A stretch of DNA of 63,261 nt, from IMG/VR virus record IMGVR_UViG_3300026156_000001, positions 1 through 63,261 of that record. One strand, written 5' to 3'. Under the pieces are notes generated by a model. It worked only from the letters and a program-made list of their open reading frames with translations, ran no database searches and was not told where the DNA came from. This document shows, in pieces, positions 7,633 to 15,535 of this stretch (the first letter of the stretch is position 1; the number at the start of each line of letters is the position of its first letter). A program made the translations under genes and the position numbers. Source of the DNA: a virus.

Positions 7633-7655
7633 GATCACGCCCGTGATCGTTTTTT
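7633..7655 (+). terminator. Rho-independent terminator 1 after the 95-aa gene
   Basis: GATCACG and CGTGATC form a 7-bp stem with a CC loop, followed by G and a run of T. Confidence 0.8.
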
Positions 7656-7683
7656 CATAGTTGTAGTTTTTTAATTGTTATGT

Positions 7684-7714
7684 AAAACCCCTTGCTTCTG
7701 TGAGGGGTTTTTTT
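7684..7714 (+). terminator. Rho-independent terminator 2
   Basis: AAAACCCCT pairs with AGGGGTTTT across a 10-nt loop, followed by a T-run. The next promoter's -7 box begins immediately at 7715. Confidence 0.85.
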
Positions 7715-7722
7715 TATATTTG
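7691..7722 (+). promoter_or_regulatory. Promoter of the winged-helix gene, nested in a terminator
   Basis: -33 CTTG (7691-7694) lies inside the terminator hairpin, with a 20-bp spacer and -7 TATATTTG (7715-7722). Transcription is reset exactly here. Confidence 0.7.
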
Positions 7723-7738
7723 TTAAAAATATAATAAG

Positions 7739-8398
7739 ATGGATGAAAAAACTATAAAATGGCACGAACAACAAATCCGTATAAAGAAGTTAGCCAACAG
7801 AGGTAAGTTAGACTCTCTTGAAGGTCAAGATAAGATAGATGCGTTAAAATATGCGAAGAGGTACAAGTCAAAGGCTAATAGAACACTAAGACCAATTAAT
7901 AGATATTACCGTGTAGATAAACAACCAAGAGCTTATTCTATAAGTAGAGAATATGATTTTTTGAAATATTTACCATTGGTTTTTTCATGGGCACTCAAAC
8001 AAAAACCAGATTTAGGAAGACTTGATTTAGAGGCATTAATATACCTATACGGTCATGGTCATTTTTTAGTTGAAGAATTTAAACTATTTATTAAGGCTTT
8101 TAGAGGTACTACTCCAAGTTGTGATAAGATGCTACAAAGTTTAGTAGATAGAGGTTATGTAAGGTTAGTTAGGAAAAAAACATACAGCACTAAAGAAATT
8201 TATGGATTAACAGACTCATGTAGTCTTTTTATAGGTAAAATTCACAAGTACTGCTGCGGTGTTGAAAAAATACCAAGACAGGACATGACATTTAATAGAA
8301 GAGTTGAAAGACAGAAAACCACCTATGCGAAAAACAAAAACCGAAAATTATTGAATCTAATTGCACGCATGGATAAAGATATAGACAATAGAGATTAA
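7739..8398 (+). CDS. Winged-helix DNA-binding protein, 219 aa
   Basis: A basic N-terminus (about residues 1-60) is followed by a region that looks like a winged helix. DLEALIYLYGHGHFLVEEF leads into a recognition-helix-like CDKMLQSLVDRGYVRLVRKK and a beta wing (about residues 100-155), much like MarR-type proteins. It heads the morphogenesis half of the genome behind its own promoter. It may be a late regulator; a small terminase subunit is an alternative. Domain assignment is from pattern only. Confidence 0.6.
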   Translation: MDEKTIKWHEQQIRIKKLANRGKLDSLEGQDKIDALKYAKRYKSKANRTLRPINRYYRVDKQPRAYSISREYDFLKYLPLVFSWALKQKPDLGRLDLEALIYLYGHGHFLVEEFKLFIKAFRGTTPSCDKMLQSLVDRGYVRLVRKKTYSTKEIYGLTDSCSLFIGKIHKYCCGVEKIPRQDMTFNRRVERQKTTYAKNKNRKLLNLIARMDKDIDNRD

Positions 8399-8634
8399 CG
8401 ATTCCCTTCTCCTCTTCTACCACGATTGGTAGAACTTTTAACAAACCTTTTGGTTGCGTGATCGTAGTCTTTACCTGCTATGCTTTTACCGTTCTTTTTA
8501 GCTTCCTTACGCTTTCTACCACATTCTGTTCTTTTTTTTATTTGTTCAGGACGTGCGTTAATCTTTTTATCTGTTTGAGCCTTTTTCTTACGAGCCTTAG
8601 GATTCTCCTGATAATATTTAGTACTTTTACCCAT
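8395..8634 (-). CDS. Basic phage protein of the MGKSTKYY type, 79 aa, antisense to its neighbours
   Basis: The sequence MGKSTKYYQENPKARKKKA, the middle basic segment and the end SSTNRGRRGEGNR match a small, highly basic protein family I know from many tailed phages. About one third of residues are Lys/Arg, so nucleic-acid binding or virion packing is likely. It is the only minus-strand gene within the 39-kb rightward block and overlaps the end of the winged-helix gene by 4 bases. The plus-strand frame over the same bases encodes no familiar protein. Confidence 0.75.
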   Translation of the reverse strand: MGKSTKYYQENPKARKKKAQTDKKINARPEQIKKRTECGRKRKEAKKNGKSIAGKDYDHATKRFVKSSTNRGRRGEGNR

Positions 8635-8673
8635 TTCATTTTTATCTAAAAAGTGATCAATGATCTTTGTATT

Positions 8674-8681
8674 TATATTTG
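8674..8681 (+). promoter_or_regulatory. Promoter of the fibre-like gene
   Basis: TATATTTG, exact TAnnTTTG, 20 bp before the ATG at 8701. No clear -33 box. It lies inside the longer in-frame ORF, which supports the shorter start. Confidence 0.6.
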
Positions 8682-8700
8682 TAAATATAAAGATTATTCA

Positions 8701-9768
8701 ATGACTTATAAATTTGAAATATTGAATGACTGTATATTAGTCATCACCAATACAGATACCGGAGAGATAGTCTTAGACAAACCTAAGAGACTTGTTTACT
8801 ATAACGAAAAGTATTTAACCAACGAAAATAGGATCGTACTACACGACACACAACTCCCTCATAGAAACATCATAGATGAGAATATTAGGATTGAGTTTGC
8901 TGTTGATAGCACAGATACACCTTTTACAGTAAACTCTTTTCAAACATTCGCTAGAGAAAATCTAGGGATTGAGTGCGGAGGTGCTGAATGGGGAGGTATT
9001 GCAGGAGATATAGCAACACAAAGCGATTTAACCTTACAGAATGTATCTGATATAGGTAACACGACTACTAATGATATAAGTATAGGTAGCCCTGACACCC
9101 CCACCGCTAAACTTTCAGTAATAGGTACAAGCCCGGGGCAGGATTTGTTTGATGTAACGGATGATGCGGGTAATGAAATTGTTAGAACTAATAGTAACGG
9201 AACAACTTTTTTAAAAAGTTACACCTCCTCTGCTGCATTACTCGCAGAAAACACTCTTGGATTTGGTCAAGTCATTCAAATTTGGAGAGCAGGAGGGGTT
9301 GAAATAGCAAGATTAGACGGATCTGGCGTTTTTGATATGAAAGGTGGGTTTGGAGCTATTAGAGGACAACGTCTACAGTTTAATCAAATAGGTAGCCCAT
9401 TTTTTCCTAATATTTCACTAGGAGTTTCTGCTGGAGCTCCTAATATTTATTTCACAAGCGGTAATAATATTGGTTTTAGTAAAAATTCAATACAACAAGT
9501 TTTAATTAATGAGTTTGGTTTAGGTATTGGCAGAAAACAAACAGGAACAACTGGGGGTGGAGACCCTATTTTTTCTTTTGCATCAGCGACCGCTAACACA
9601 GCGTTTGTAGTTGAAAGCGATGATAAAGGAGCAAGACCAAGACCAAGAATGACCGAAGCTCAAAGACTTGCAATAGCAAGCCCAGAAATAGGAGACGAAG
9701 TATATCAAACAGACGGTACAGAGGGGGTTTATGTAAACAAATCAACAGGGTGGGTTCTCGCATATTAA
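8701..9768 (+). CDS. Tail fibre or receptor-binding protein with N-terminal anchor, 355 aa
   Basis: Residues 1-95 (MTYKFEILNDCILVIT...) match the whole 87-aa protein at 10187-10450, a likely anchor domain. The rest is low-complexity beta-structured sequence with Gly/Ser/Asn and repeated short strands. It ends in a fibre-tip-like stretch (RPRMTEAQRLAIASPEIGDEVYQTDG) common in phage fibres and C-terminal chaperone-like domains. The ATG at 8701 is preferred because it aligns with the paralogue and follows the promoter at 8674-8681. Likely virion surface protein involved in adsorption. Confidence 0.7.
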   Translation: MTYKFEILNDCILVITNTDTGEIVLDKPKRLVYYNEKYLTNENRIVLHDTQLPHRNIIDENIRIEFAVDSTDTPFTVNSFQTFARENLGIECGGAEWGGIAGDIATQSDLTLQNVSDIGNTTTNDISIGSPDTPTAKLSVIGTSPGQDLFDVTDDAGNEIVRTNSNGTTFLKSYTSSAALLAENTLGFGQVIQIWRAGGVEIARLDGSGVFDMKGGFGAIRGQRLQFNQIGSPFFPNISLGVSAGAPNIYFTSGNNIGFSKNSIQQVLINEFGLGIGRKQTGTTGGGDPIFSFASATANTAFVVESDDKGARPRPRMTEAQRLAIASPEIGDEVYQTDGTEGVYVNKSTGWVLAY

Positions 9769-9790
9769 TAAACAAATAAATCAATAAAAA

Positions 9791-10180
9791 ATGTTAGCAT
9801 CAATTATAACAGACAATGAACATGCTTTTAACTCACTTGAAAACAAAAATACAAGGTTTGTAAGGGCAATTAAAAACGAAGGGTATAGACCAACTTCCAA
9901 AGGTGCTATTGTGTATGTTTATACTTACGCATTAGTAGTAGATGAGGAAGGGAATGAAAGTCTAGTTTTAGCAAAAGATCACATGAGTACAGTTCCCTTG
10001 TTTTATACAAATGCAGAGCTTGATGCTTTTTTCTCAAGTTTTAACGACCCTATTGAGCCATCGGAAAGTTACACAGCGGAGTTCAAAAAAATACTAGAAG
10101 CGGTGCTCCTTCAAGACACTATTTCTAAAGGTTATTTTAGTGGTGATACTTGCCAGCCATATAACTATACAGGTAATTAA
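9791..10180 (+). CDS. Hypothetical protein between fibre genes, 129 aa
   Basis: Unrecognised soluble protein with a beta-rich centre (GAIVYVYTYALVVDEEGNESLVLA). It sits between two genes sharing an anchor domain, so it may belong to the adsorption apparatus or be a fibre chaperone. Nothing else is visible. Confidence 0.6.
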   Translation: MLASIITDNEHAFNSLENKNTRFVRAIKNEGYRPTSKGAIVYVYTYALVVDEEGNESLVLAKDHMSTVPLFYTNAELDAFFSSFNDPIEPSESYTAEFKKILEAVLLQDTISKGYFSGDTCQPYNYTGN

Positions 10181-10186
10181 AACACC

Positions 10187-10450
10187 ATGACTTATAAGTT
10201 CGAAATAGAAAATAATTCACTTCTCATAACAGAAGGTTCAAATCTTGTTTTGGATAGACCTAAACAACATATTTACTACAATAGTAAATATTTGTCTAAT
10301 GATATTGTAGTACTACACGATTTACAATACCCAGATAAAAACATTGTTTTATTCAAATCGGATTTAGAACACTGTGTGGATTCAACTAACACACCATTCA
10401 CTAAAAATGGATTTGTTAGTTTCGTTAGGGAAAATCTAGGGAGAAAGTAA
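10187..10450 (+). CDS. Stand-alone fibre anchor domain, 87 aa
   Basis: Homologous over its full length to residues 1-95 of the fibre protein at 8701-9768. Shared elements are MTYKFEI, the YYNxKYL segment, VLHDxQxPxxNI, VDSTxTPFT and the ARENLG/VRENLG end. It carries no fibre part. It may occupy the same virion site as an adaptor or cap, or be the remnant of a second fibre gene that lost its tip. Confidence 0.7.
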   Translation: MTYKFEIENNSLLITEGSNLVLDRPKQHIYYNSKYLSNDIVVLHDLQYPDKNIVLFKSDLEHCVDSTNTPFTKNGFVSFVRENLGRK

Positions 10451-10473
10451 ATAATAACATAAAAATAATAAAC

Positions 10474-10755
10474 ATGAAAAATTTACCAATTGATAAAAAA
10501 CTACACGCAATAGTAGGATCTTATATAGGTCTGATAACCTACTTAATTATTAAAGATTTAGGTGGAATACAAGACTTATACGTAGGTGCATCGGTAGTAT
10601 TAGTTTTCCTAGCAGGTGTGGGGAAAGAACTATATGATAAAATATCTAAAAAAGGTACTCCTGATAGAAAAGACGCAGCTTACACTATTTACACTGGATG
10701 GGCTTCGATTTTACTATATCATGGATTTACAATATTAAAACAGTGGATTTTTTAA
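10474..10755 (+). CDS. Small membrane protein, possible holin, 93 aa
   Basis: Two to three predicted membrane helices (about residues 10-28, 34-50 and 72-88) separated by a charged loop, GKELYDKISKKGTPDRKDA. The loop pattern DKxxH...GKExYD...D occurs in small phage and bacterial membrane proteins. It starts the lysis cassette, so a holin role is plausible but unproven. Confidence 0.6.
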   Translation: MKNLPIDKKLHAIVGSYIGLITYLIIKDLGGIQDLYVGASVVLVFLAGVGKELYDKISKKGTPDRKDAAYTIYTGWASILLYHGFTILKQWIF

Positions 10756-11189
10756 AAATAATACTGACCTTTATAATTAATGTTTTGTTATTATATATAG
10801 CAATCATTATATTACGTTTCCTTCTTTTACCTTCTATTGTAGTTGTTTTATTCGTAGCTTTTTTCAGGAGGAAATTCTCACAAGCGGTTACTAACATCGG
10901 TAACTACCTATTTAAGATCGCTTATTCAATAGATCAGCTAGGAAACGTTGTCTGCTCCGAGTTATTTAACTTAACACTCATAAAGTACAAAAAAAACTCT
11001 TATAAATTCGGTAATCCAGATGAAACCATATCTAGTGTTTTAGGCAAAAACAAACAACGAAAAACCCTCACAACACTAGGAAAATGGTTGTCGAAATTCT
11101 TGAATTTCTTGGATCGAAATCATGTAATAAAATCGATAGAAGAAGATGAAAAGGACGATAAAAATTTAAAATTAATCATCAAAAAATAA
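10698..11189 (+). CDS. Membrane-anchored conserved phage protein, 163 aa
   Basis: One or two N-terminal membrane helices (about residues 18-55) precede a soluble domain with YSIDQLGNVVCSEL and the FGNPDETISSVLGKN segment. I recognise that pattern from phage proteins of unknown function. The ATG at 10698 overlaps the preceding gene by 58 bases. A GTG at 10743 would remove most of the overlap and start directly before the membrane helix, so the true start is uncertain. Confidence 0.65.
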   Translation: MGFDFTISWIYNIKTVDFLKIILTFIINVLLLYIAIIILRFLLLPSIVVVLFVAFFRRKFSQAVTNIGNYLFKIAYSIDQLGNVVCSELFNLTLIKYKKNSYKFGNPDETISSVLGKNKQRKTLTTLGKWLSKFLNFLDRNHVIKSIEEDEKDDKNLKLIIKK

Positions 11190-11195
11190 AAACAA

Positions 11196-11309
11196 ATGAA
11201 ACATTCAAAACCATCAAAATCAACTACTTACCCAAAATCAAAAACAGGTGTAACACCACCAAAAAAGTCTGCGACTAAAAAAAGCAGATGTTCCTCTAAG
11301 AGGAAATAA
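11196..11309 (+). CDS. Short Lys/Ser-rich basic peptide, 37 aa
   Basis: MKHSKPSKSTTYPKSKTG followed by more Lys/Ser and a CSSKRK end. The stop codon overlaps the next ATG (TAATG at 11307-11311), so it is translationally coupled. It resembles the small basic proteins at 41802-41993 and 42005-42109. Likely real; nucleic-acid or envelope binding is a guess. Confidence 0.5.
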   Translation: MKHSKPSKSTTYPKSKTGVTPPKKSATKKSRCSSKRK

Positions 11310-11677
11310 TGAACAAAAAACTTCTAATAACGGTACTAAAATTCGTTTTTTTCGTGCCGTTATTCCTCTCTTTATTCTCCGACATATTAACACATTCCAT
11401 TTCAGAAGATAGTTATTTTTATCTTTTCTTTGTTCTGAATTATACCGACATACTCATTAAAGAAGTCGGTTTTTTCATATACGCACATATCTTAAAACTC
11501 TGTAGATTAACTAAATACACTATAGGTTTGGTGTGTATAAAGACATCCCTTTTGTTAATGTGGTCTATATTTGGTTATTGTGATGAATATTTAGACGTAA
11601 CTATAGGGTATTTTAACCTCGTAATTATATCTATAATCATATATTCATTAACCAAATCTTTTAAAAATGGAAATTAA
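11309..11677 (+). CDS. Polytopic membrane protein, 122 aa
   Basis: Three to four hydrophobic helices (about residues 5-25, 35-60, 70-90, 95-115), few charges. It lies in the lysis cassette before the endopeptidase. It may be a holin or antiholin; no family recognised. Confidence 0.6.
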   Translation: MNKKLLITVLKFVFFVPLFLSLFSDILTHSISEDSYFYLFFVLNYTDILIKEVGFFIYAHILKLCRLTKYTIGLVCIKTSLLLMWSIFGYCDEYLDVTIGYFNLVIISIIIYSLTKSFKNGN

Positions 11678-11879
11678 AGTTTTTTTATCCTGTGTTTTTT
11701 TGTTATCTCTTATCGTAATCATACTCAAAAAGGTATATAACTTGTTTAAGAGTATATTTGTATTCATAAATAAAATGGATAAGTTGTATAATTTGTTTTT
11801 TCCAAATGGTATTAGCAGTGAAGGCGAATGTATTAATAATCTTAAAAATACCCTAGAGAAACAATCAGTGAAAAATTAG
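11667..11879 (+). CDS. Single-pass membrane protein, 70 aa
   Basis: N-terminal membrane helix (about residues 5-25) followed by a short helical soluble tail. It overlaps the previous gene by 11 bases. Size and topology would suit an antiholin or an inner-membrane spanin, but there is no decisive motif. Confidence 0.55.
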   Translation: MEIKVFLSCVFLLSLIVIILKKVYNLFKSIFVFINKMDKLYNLFFPNGISSEGECINNLKNTLEKQSVKN

Positions 11880-11880
11880 T

Positions 11881-12225
11881 ATGTTACAACTAAAGGAATT
11901 TTTCGATACTATTTTTGAATTTTTAAAACCCTATGTTATTTATATTTCTGGAGGTTCTATGGGTGCTATAATGAGGGTTTTTAGGTTTAAAATGAGTTTT
12001 AAAGAAATCATCGGATCTGTTATCATTTCTATTTTTGTAGGTTTTAGTTTTGGGATATTAGCCGAAGAATACTTTAAGATAGATAAACCAGAAGTCATAT
12101 ATATTATATGCAGTATATCTGGGACGTTTAGTAAAATTATTCTCGACGAATTAGAAGAAATCATAAAAGGGTTATCTGACTTTGTTAGATCCTATTTAGA
12201 CACCAAATTTAAAATAAAAAAATGA
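11881..12225 (+). CDS. Candidate holin, 114 aa
   Basis: Three hydrophobic segments (about residues 14-32, 40-60, 70-88) with charged ends and a SGGSMGAIMRVFRFKMS motif. The layout resembles class I phage holins that have a GGxxGxxxR loop. It is directly upstream of, and overlaps by ATGA, the M15 endopeptidase, the usual holin-endolysin order. Best holin candidate in the cassette. Confidence 0.6.
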   Translation: MLQLKEFFDTIFEFLKPYVIYISGGSMGAIMRVFRFKMSFKEIIGSVIISIFVGFSFGILAEEYFKIDKPEVIYIICSISGTFSKIILDELEEIIKGLSDFVRSYLDTKFKIKK

Positions 12226-12644
12226 AGTACGAAACAAGACTCACAGAAAATTTTAAACTTTCTGAGTTTTTATACTCTCGTTTTTATGATGACGTTTCAC
12301 AACAGCGTGTTTTAGAAGAGTTTGAGAGAAATAAAGAATGGTTACTACCTAATATTATAGGGTTAGCTAAAAACCTTCAAATGTTAAGTTATTATATATG
12401 TTTTCCGATTATTATAAACATAGGGTATCGACCAACATTTTGGGAGATAATGCAAGGCAGAACAGGTAATAGTTTTCATGTTTTGGGTAAGGCTGCGGAT
12501 TTTCACATAGAGGAAGTATCAACAAACGATATTAAGGAAGCTATCGAGTTTTTAATTGATCAAGATTCTATGACAGAAGGAGGTTTAGGGGTGTATTCAA
12601 ACTTTGTTCATTACGATAATAGAAAAGTCAAAAAGAGATGGTAA
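12222..12644 (+). CDS. M15-family peptidoglycan endopeptidase (endolysin), 140 aa
   Basis: Zinc peptidase of the M15 family that cleaves peptide cross-links of peptidoglycan. GYRP precedes the zinc motif SFHVLGKAADFH (His and Asp ligands, about residues 86-97), and the third ligand is in FVHYD (about residue 129). Total length equals a bare catalytic domain with no wall-binding module, usual for phages of Gram-negative hosts. No signal peptide, so export depends on a holin. Confidence 0.85.
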   Translation: MKYETRLTENFKLSEFLYSRFYDDVSQQRVLEEFERNKEWLLPNIIGLAKNLQMLSYYICFPIIINIGYRPTFWEIMQGRTGNSFHVLGKAADFHIEEVSTNDIKEAIEFLIDQDSMTEGGLGVYSNFVHYDNRKVKKRW

Positions 12645-13264
12645 ATCTAAAAAAGTTAAACAGTACGAGTATTTTTTTGTTTGTTATTTTTTCTATACTG
12701 TTATGGGACAAGTTCATAAAACCTTCTTTCGAAGAAGAGGTCGAAGAAAAAACAATTACCATAGAAGAAAAACAAGGTAGTACAGGTAAAGAGATAGTTA
12801 AAGAATATATCCCTTACCCTGTTTATTCTCATGATAAAAAAGAACAATATACAGTAGATAAAAAATTAAAAGAGGAATATGAAAAATTAAACGATTCCTT
12901 AGCTAAATACAAAAAATACTTAGAAGCGATAAAGATTAACAAATACGAGAAAACGCTAGTAGATAACGACACCATAAATATAAAAGGTAAAGCTACTACA
13001 CAAGGTAAATTACTAGACTACTCTGTCGATTACAAGATAAAATCTTTTGATTTTGAATACAAACCAGAGGTAGTTAAACGATTACCAACATTATCATTAG
13101 GTTTAGGACTAGAGACATCTATACCTACACCTACAAGCAATCAATTAATCTTTAAACCAGAATTATCTATAACCAATAGAAAAGGACACGAAATAAGTAT
13201 TGCTTATGACACAGATAACAGAGTATGGTTAGGATACACCAAACATTTCAAAATCATTAAATAA
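12638..13264 (+). CDS. Membrane-anchored periplasmic protein, possible unimolecular spanin, 208 aa
   Basis: N-terminal membrane helix (about residues 10-26), then a highly charged coiled-coil-like region (about residues 30-105), then a beta-rich domain ending in amphipathic strands (about residues 110-208). The periplasmic domain pattern (DTINIKGKATTQGKLLDYSVDY) recurs in Bacteroidota phages. Position right after the endopeptidase and an envelope-spanning topology suggest a spanin that disrupts the outer membrane. No lipobox seen. Confidence 0.6.
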   Translation: MVNLKKLNSTSIFLFVIFSILLWDKFIKPSFEEEVEEKTITIEEKQGSTGKEIVKEYIPYPVYSHDKKEQYTVDKKLKEEYEKLNDSLAKYKKYLEAIKINKYEKTLVDNDTINIKGKATTQGKLLDYSVDYKIKSFDFEYKPEVVKRLPTLSLGLGLETSIPTPTSNQLIFKPELSITNRKGHEISIAYDTDNRVWLGYTKHFKIIK

Positions 13265-15042
13265 TGGCAAGAATAAATAACACGAATAGATACCCTTTTG
13301 ATACTAACGTAACAGTAGAAGACTTCTTAATCGGTTCTGATGCAGAGATTAGTCCAGATGGAAAGTATCTAAAAACTAAGAATTATAAGATCGGAGATAT
13401 AATTTCTCTCGTTCCGACTGAAAATACAGATTCTTTTAACTATGGTTACAGATACAGTAACACTGTTGACGTAAATACCAACCCCGCTTACTTTACAATA
13501 ACGGGATCAGATGAACAAATAGAAAACATTACTTCACTAACCTTTAATAAAGTAAACAGTGAAGGTAAAGACATCTCTGATTTTTTTACTTCTATTACAG
13601 GTAATGAAAGCAATATCGTTTTTAACATTACCGACGGAACAGAAGATAACTTTGGATTTTTCAAACCTGTAGCAGTAACTAATCCCACCACCGACACGTT
13701 TAACGTAACAGTAACACCCATAGGTTCACTTCAAAAAGGATCTTTAACAGAAGGTCAAATATACACCTCTACTTTCGCAGTAAACGGTGCTTCTGGTGCT
13801 GGATCAACTGACTATGTTTCTAATGTAGCTTTTGATGGTAGTAATTTGAACTTTACAGGAGTTGGTAATGCTTTTGGGTCATCTGTCGATTTGAGTTCTT
13901 TAGATAACAACAACTATATATCCAATGTAAATTTTAATACCTCTACGAATAACCTTGAATTCACAGGAGTAGGTAGCGGATTTAATGGAAACGAAAGTTT
14001 AGCATCTCTATTAAACCCTTGGGATAATATCGACGGAACACCCGCTAATCAATCTAGTACAGATATTAATCATAACGGGGGTAACGTAGGGATTGGTTTA
14101 GCTGTTTCTACAACTCCAGACGCAGATCTCCATATTAAGTCTAATAGCGTAACTGTTACCGATTTAATTCTTCAAACAGAATTACAAACAGGAGAAATTT
14201 CTCTAAAGGTTGATAATAACGGTAGTGTTTGGAATAGTGGTAAAACAGGAACCGTAGGTAATACTTTCTTTGGTTTTGATTCTGGTACACCTACAAGTTT
14301 TAGTTGTAGTTTTTTTGGATTCAGGACAGGTGTAGTAAATAGTACAGGGAATAATAACTCTTTCTTTGGTACTAGCTCAGGAAGCGATAATACTACAGGA
14401 AGTGGTAATAGTTTTTTTGGTGATTTATCGGGAACTAATAACACAATAGGAAACAATAATAGTTTTTTTGGAAGTAAAGCAGGTAAGGATAATATAGGTG
14501 GTTTTTTTAACTCTTTTTATGGTTATTTTTCAGGTTCTAGTAATACATCGGGACAGTTTAATACTTTTTATGGAGGTAATTCTGGATTAAATAATGTAGA
14601 TGGTAATAATAATACCTTTTTAGGTTTTCAATCCTCAGACTTTTTTACAACTGGTAGTAATAACATAAGTATAGGTGCTAATGCTGCTCGTCAAGATAGT
14701 TTGTTAGTAAACTTAACTAGCGCTAACCAATCAATATTCCTAGGTAATAACACCAAACCATTAGCTAACGGAGGAACTAACGAAGTAGTTATCGGATACA
14801 ACGCAGTAGGGAACGGCTCTAACACAATTACTTTAGGTAATACATCAAACGTAAGAACTTATAATAAAGGTGTAAACAACGTATCAAACGCATATACAGT
14901 AACGACACTACCAACAGGAGTACGTGGAGATGTTGCATACGTAACAGATGCTAATTTTATCTCATATAGAGCAACAGCTTCTGGCGGTGGATCTGACACA
15001 GCTTTAGTTTTCTTTGACGGAACGAATTGGATATATCATTAA
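13264..15042 (+). CDS. Tail fibre/spike with repeated NxFxGxxSG beta repeats, 592 aa
   Basis: The central part (about residues 345-465) consists of at least six imperfect ~20-residue repeats of the form NNSFFGxxSGxxNTxGxxN, typical of trimeric beta-roll or autotransporter-head-like fibres. The N-terminal ~250 residues are beta-rich with two repeats around YISNVxFxxSxNNLEFTGVGSGF. The C-terminal ~60 residues contain RGDVAYVTDANFISYRA, common at fibre tips. Likely adsorption fibre. It overlaps the spanin-like gene by one base. Internal repeats make it prone to length variation. Confidence 0.8.
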   Translation: MARINNTNRYPFDTNVTVEDFLIGSDAEISPDGKYLKTKNYKIGDIISLVPTENTDSFNYGYRYSNTVDVNTNPAYFTITGSDEQIENITSLTFNKVNSEGKDISDFFTSITGNESNIVFNITDGTEDNFGFFKPVAVTNPTTDTFNVTVTPIGSLQKGSLTEGQIYTSTFAVNGASGAGSTDYVSNVAFDGSNLNFTGVGNAFGSSVDLSSLDNNNYISNVNFNTSTNNLEFTGVGSGFNGNESLASLLNPWDNIDGTPANQSSTDINHNGGNVGIGLAVSTTPDADLHIKSNSVTVTDLILQTELQTGEISLKVDNNGSVWNSGKTGTVGNTFFGFDSGTPTSFSCSFFGFRTGVVNSTGNNNSFFGTSSGSDNTTGSGNSFFGDLSGTNNTIGNNNSFFGSKAGKDNIGGFFNSFYGYFSGSSNTSGQFNTFYGGNSGLNNVDGNNNTFLGFQSSDFFTTGSNNISIGANAARQDSLLVNLTSANQSIFLGNNTKPLANGGTNEVVIGYNAVGNGSNTITLGNTSNVRTYNKGVNNVSNAYTVTTLPTGVRGDVAYVTDANFISYRATASGGGSDTALVFFDGTNWIYH

Positions 15043-15073
15043 AAATAAATATAAACTTTAAATTAAATAAATC

Positions 15074-15262
15074 ATGATTACATTAAAAGATCTTATCGTT
15101 ACAGCTCTTGCTGTACTAGGAGGAATTAGCGACATTAATTGGATAGACGTACCTTATTGGGTTTATGCCGTGTTGTTCGCAACATACACTATTAGTAGAG
15201 TATCAGGAAGAACAAAGAAGATCAAAGACATCAAAGGGGACACTTTACTAGGTTCTAAGTAG
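15074..15262 (+). CDS. Small membrane protein, 62 aa
   Basis: Two short hydrophobic segments (about residues 5-20 and 26-42) and a basic C-terminal tail (SGRTKKIKDIKGD). It follows the fibre gene by about 30 bp. Could be a small lysis accessory; no family recognised. Confidence 0.55.
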   Translation: MITLKDLIVTALAVLGGISDINWIDVPYWVYAVLFATYTISRVSGRTKKIKDIKGDTLLGSK

Positions 15263-15286
15263 ATCATAAACCATAAATCAAATAAA

Positions 15287-15535
15287 ATGAACGATATAAG
15301 AAAAATATCGGTTGGTAAAGACTACCCTAATAGTTCTATACACTTCCAAGTAGGTAAAAAAATAAGGTTACAGTACAAAGAATACACCGTCCACGAGATA
15401 TCTATCAATGAAGATTTACTGAAAGAAGGCTCATACGCTTATGATATTTACTTACGCGATGAAGATGCAGTTGTGTTCTGGAAGACTATCAAAGATATGC
15501 CTGTTGTTATTGAAAATAATATAAATTTTGAATGA
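15287..15535 (+). CDS. Hypothetical protein, 82 aa
   Basis: Soluble, mixed-charge protein with a beta-like centre (IRLQYKEYTVHEISI). Its stop overlaps the start of the GroES-like gene (ATGA at 15532-15535), implying coupled translation. Unknown function; possibly an assembly factor by position. Confidence 0.6.
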   Translation: MNDIRKISVGKDYPNSSIHFQVGKKIRLQYKEYTVHEISINEDLLKEGSYAYDIYLRDEDAVVFWKTIKDMPVVIENNINFE

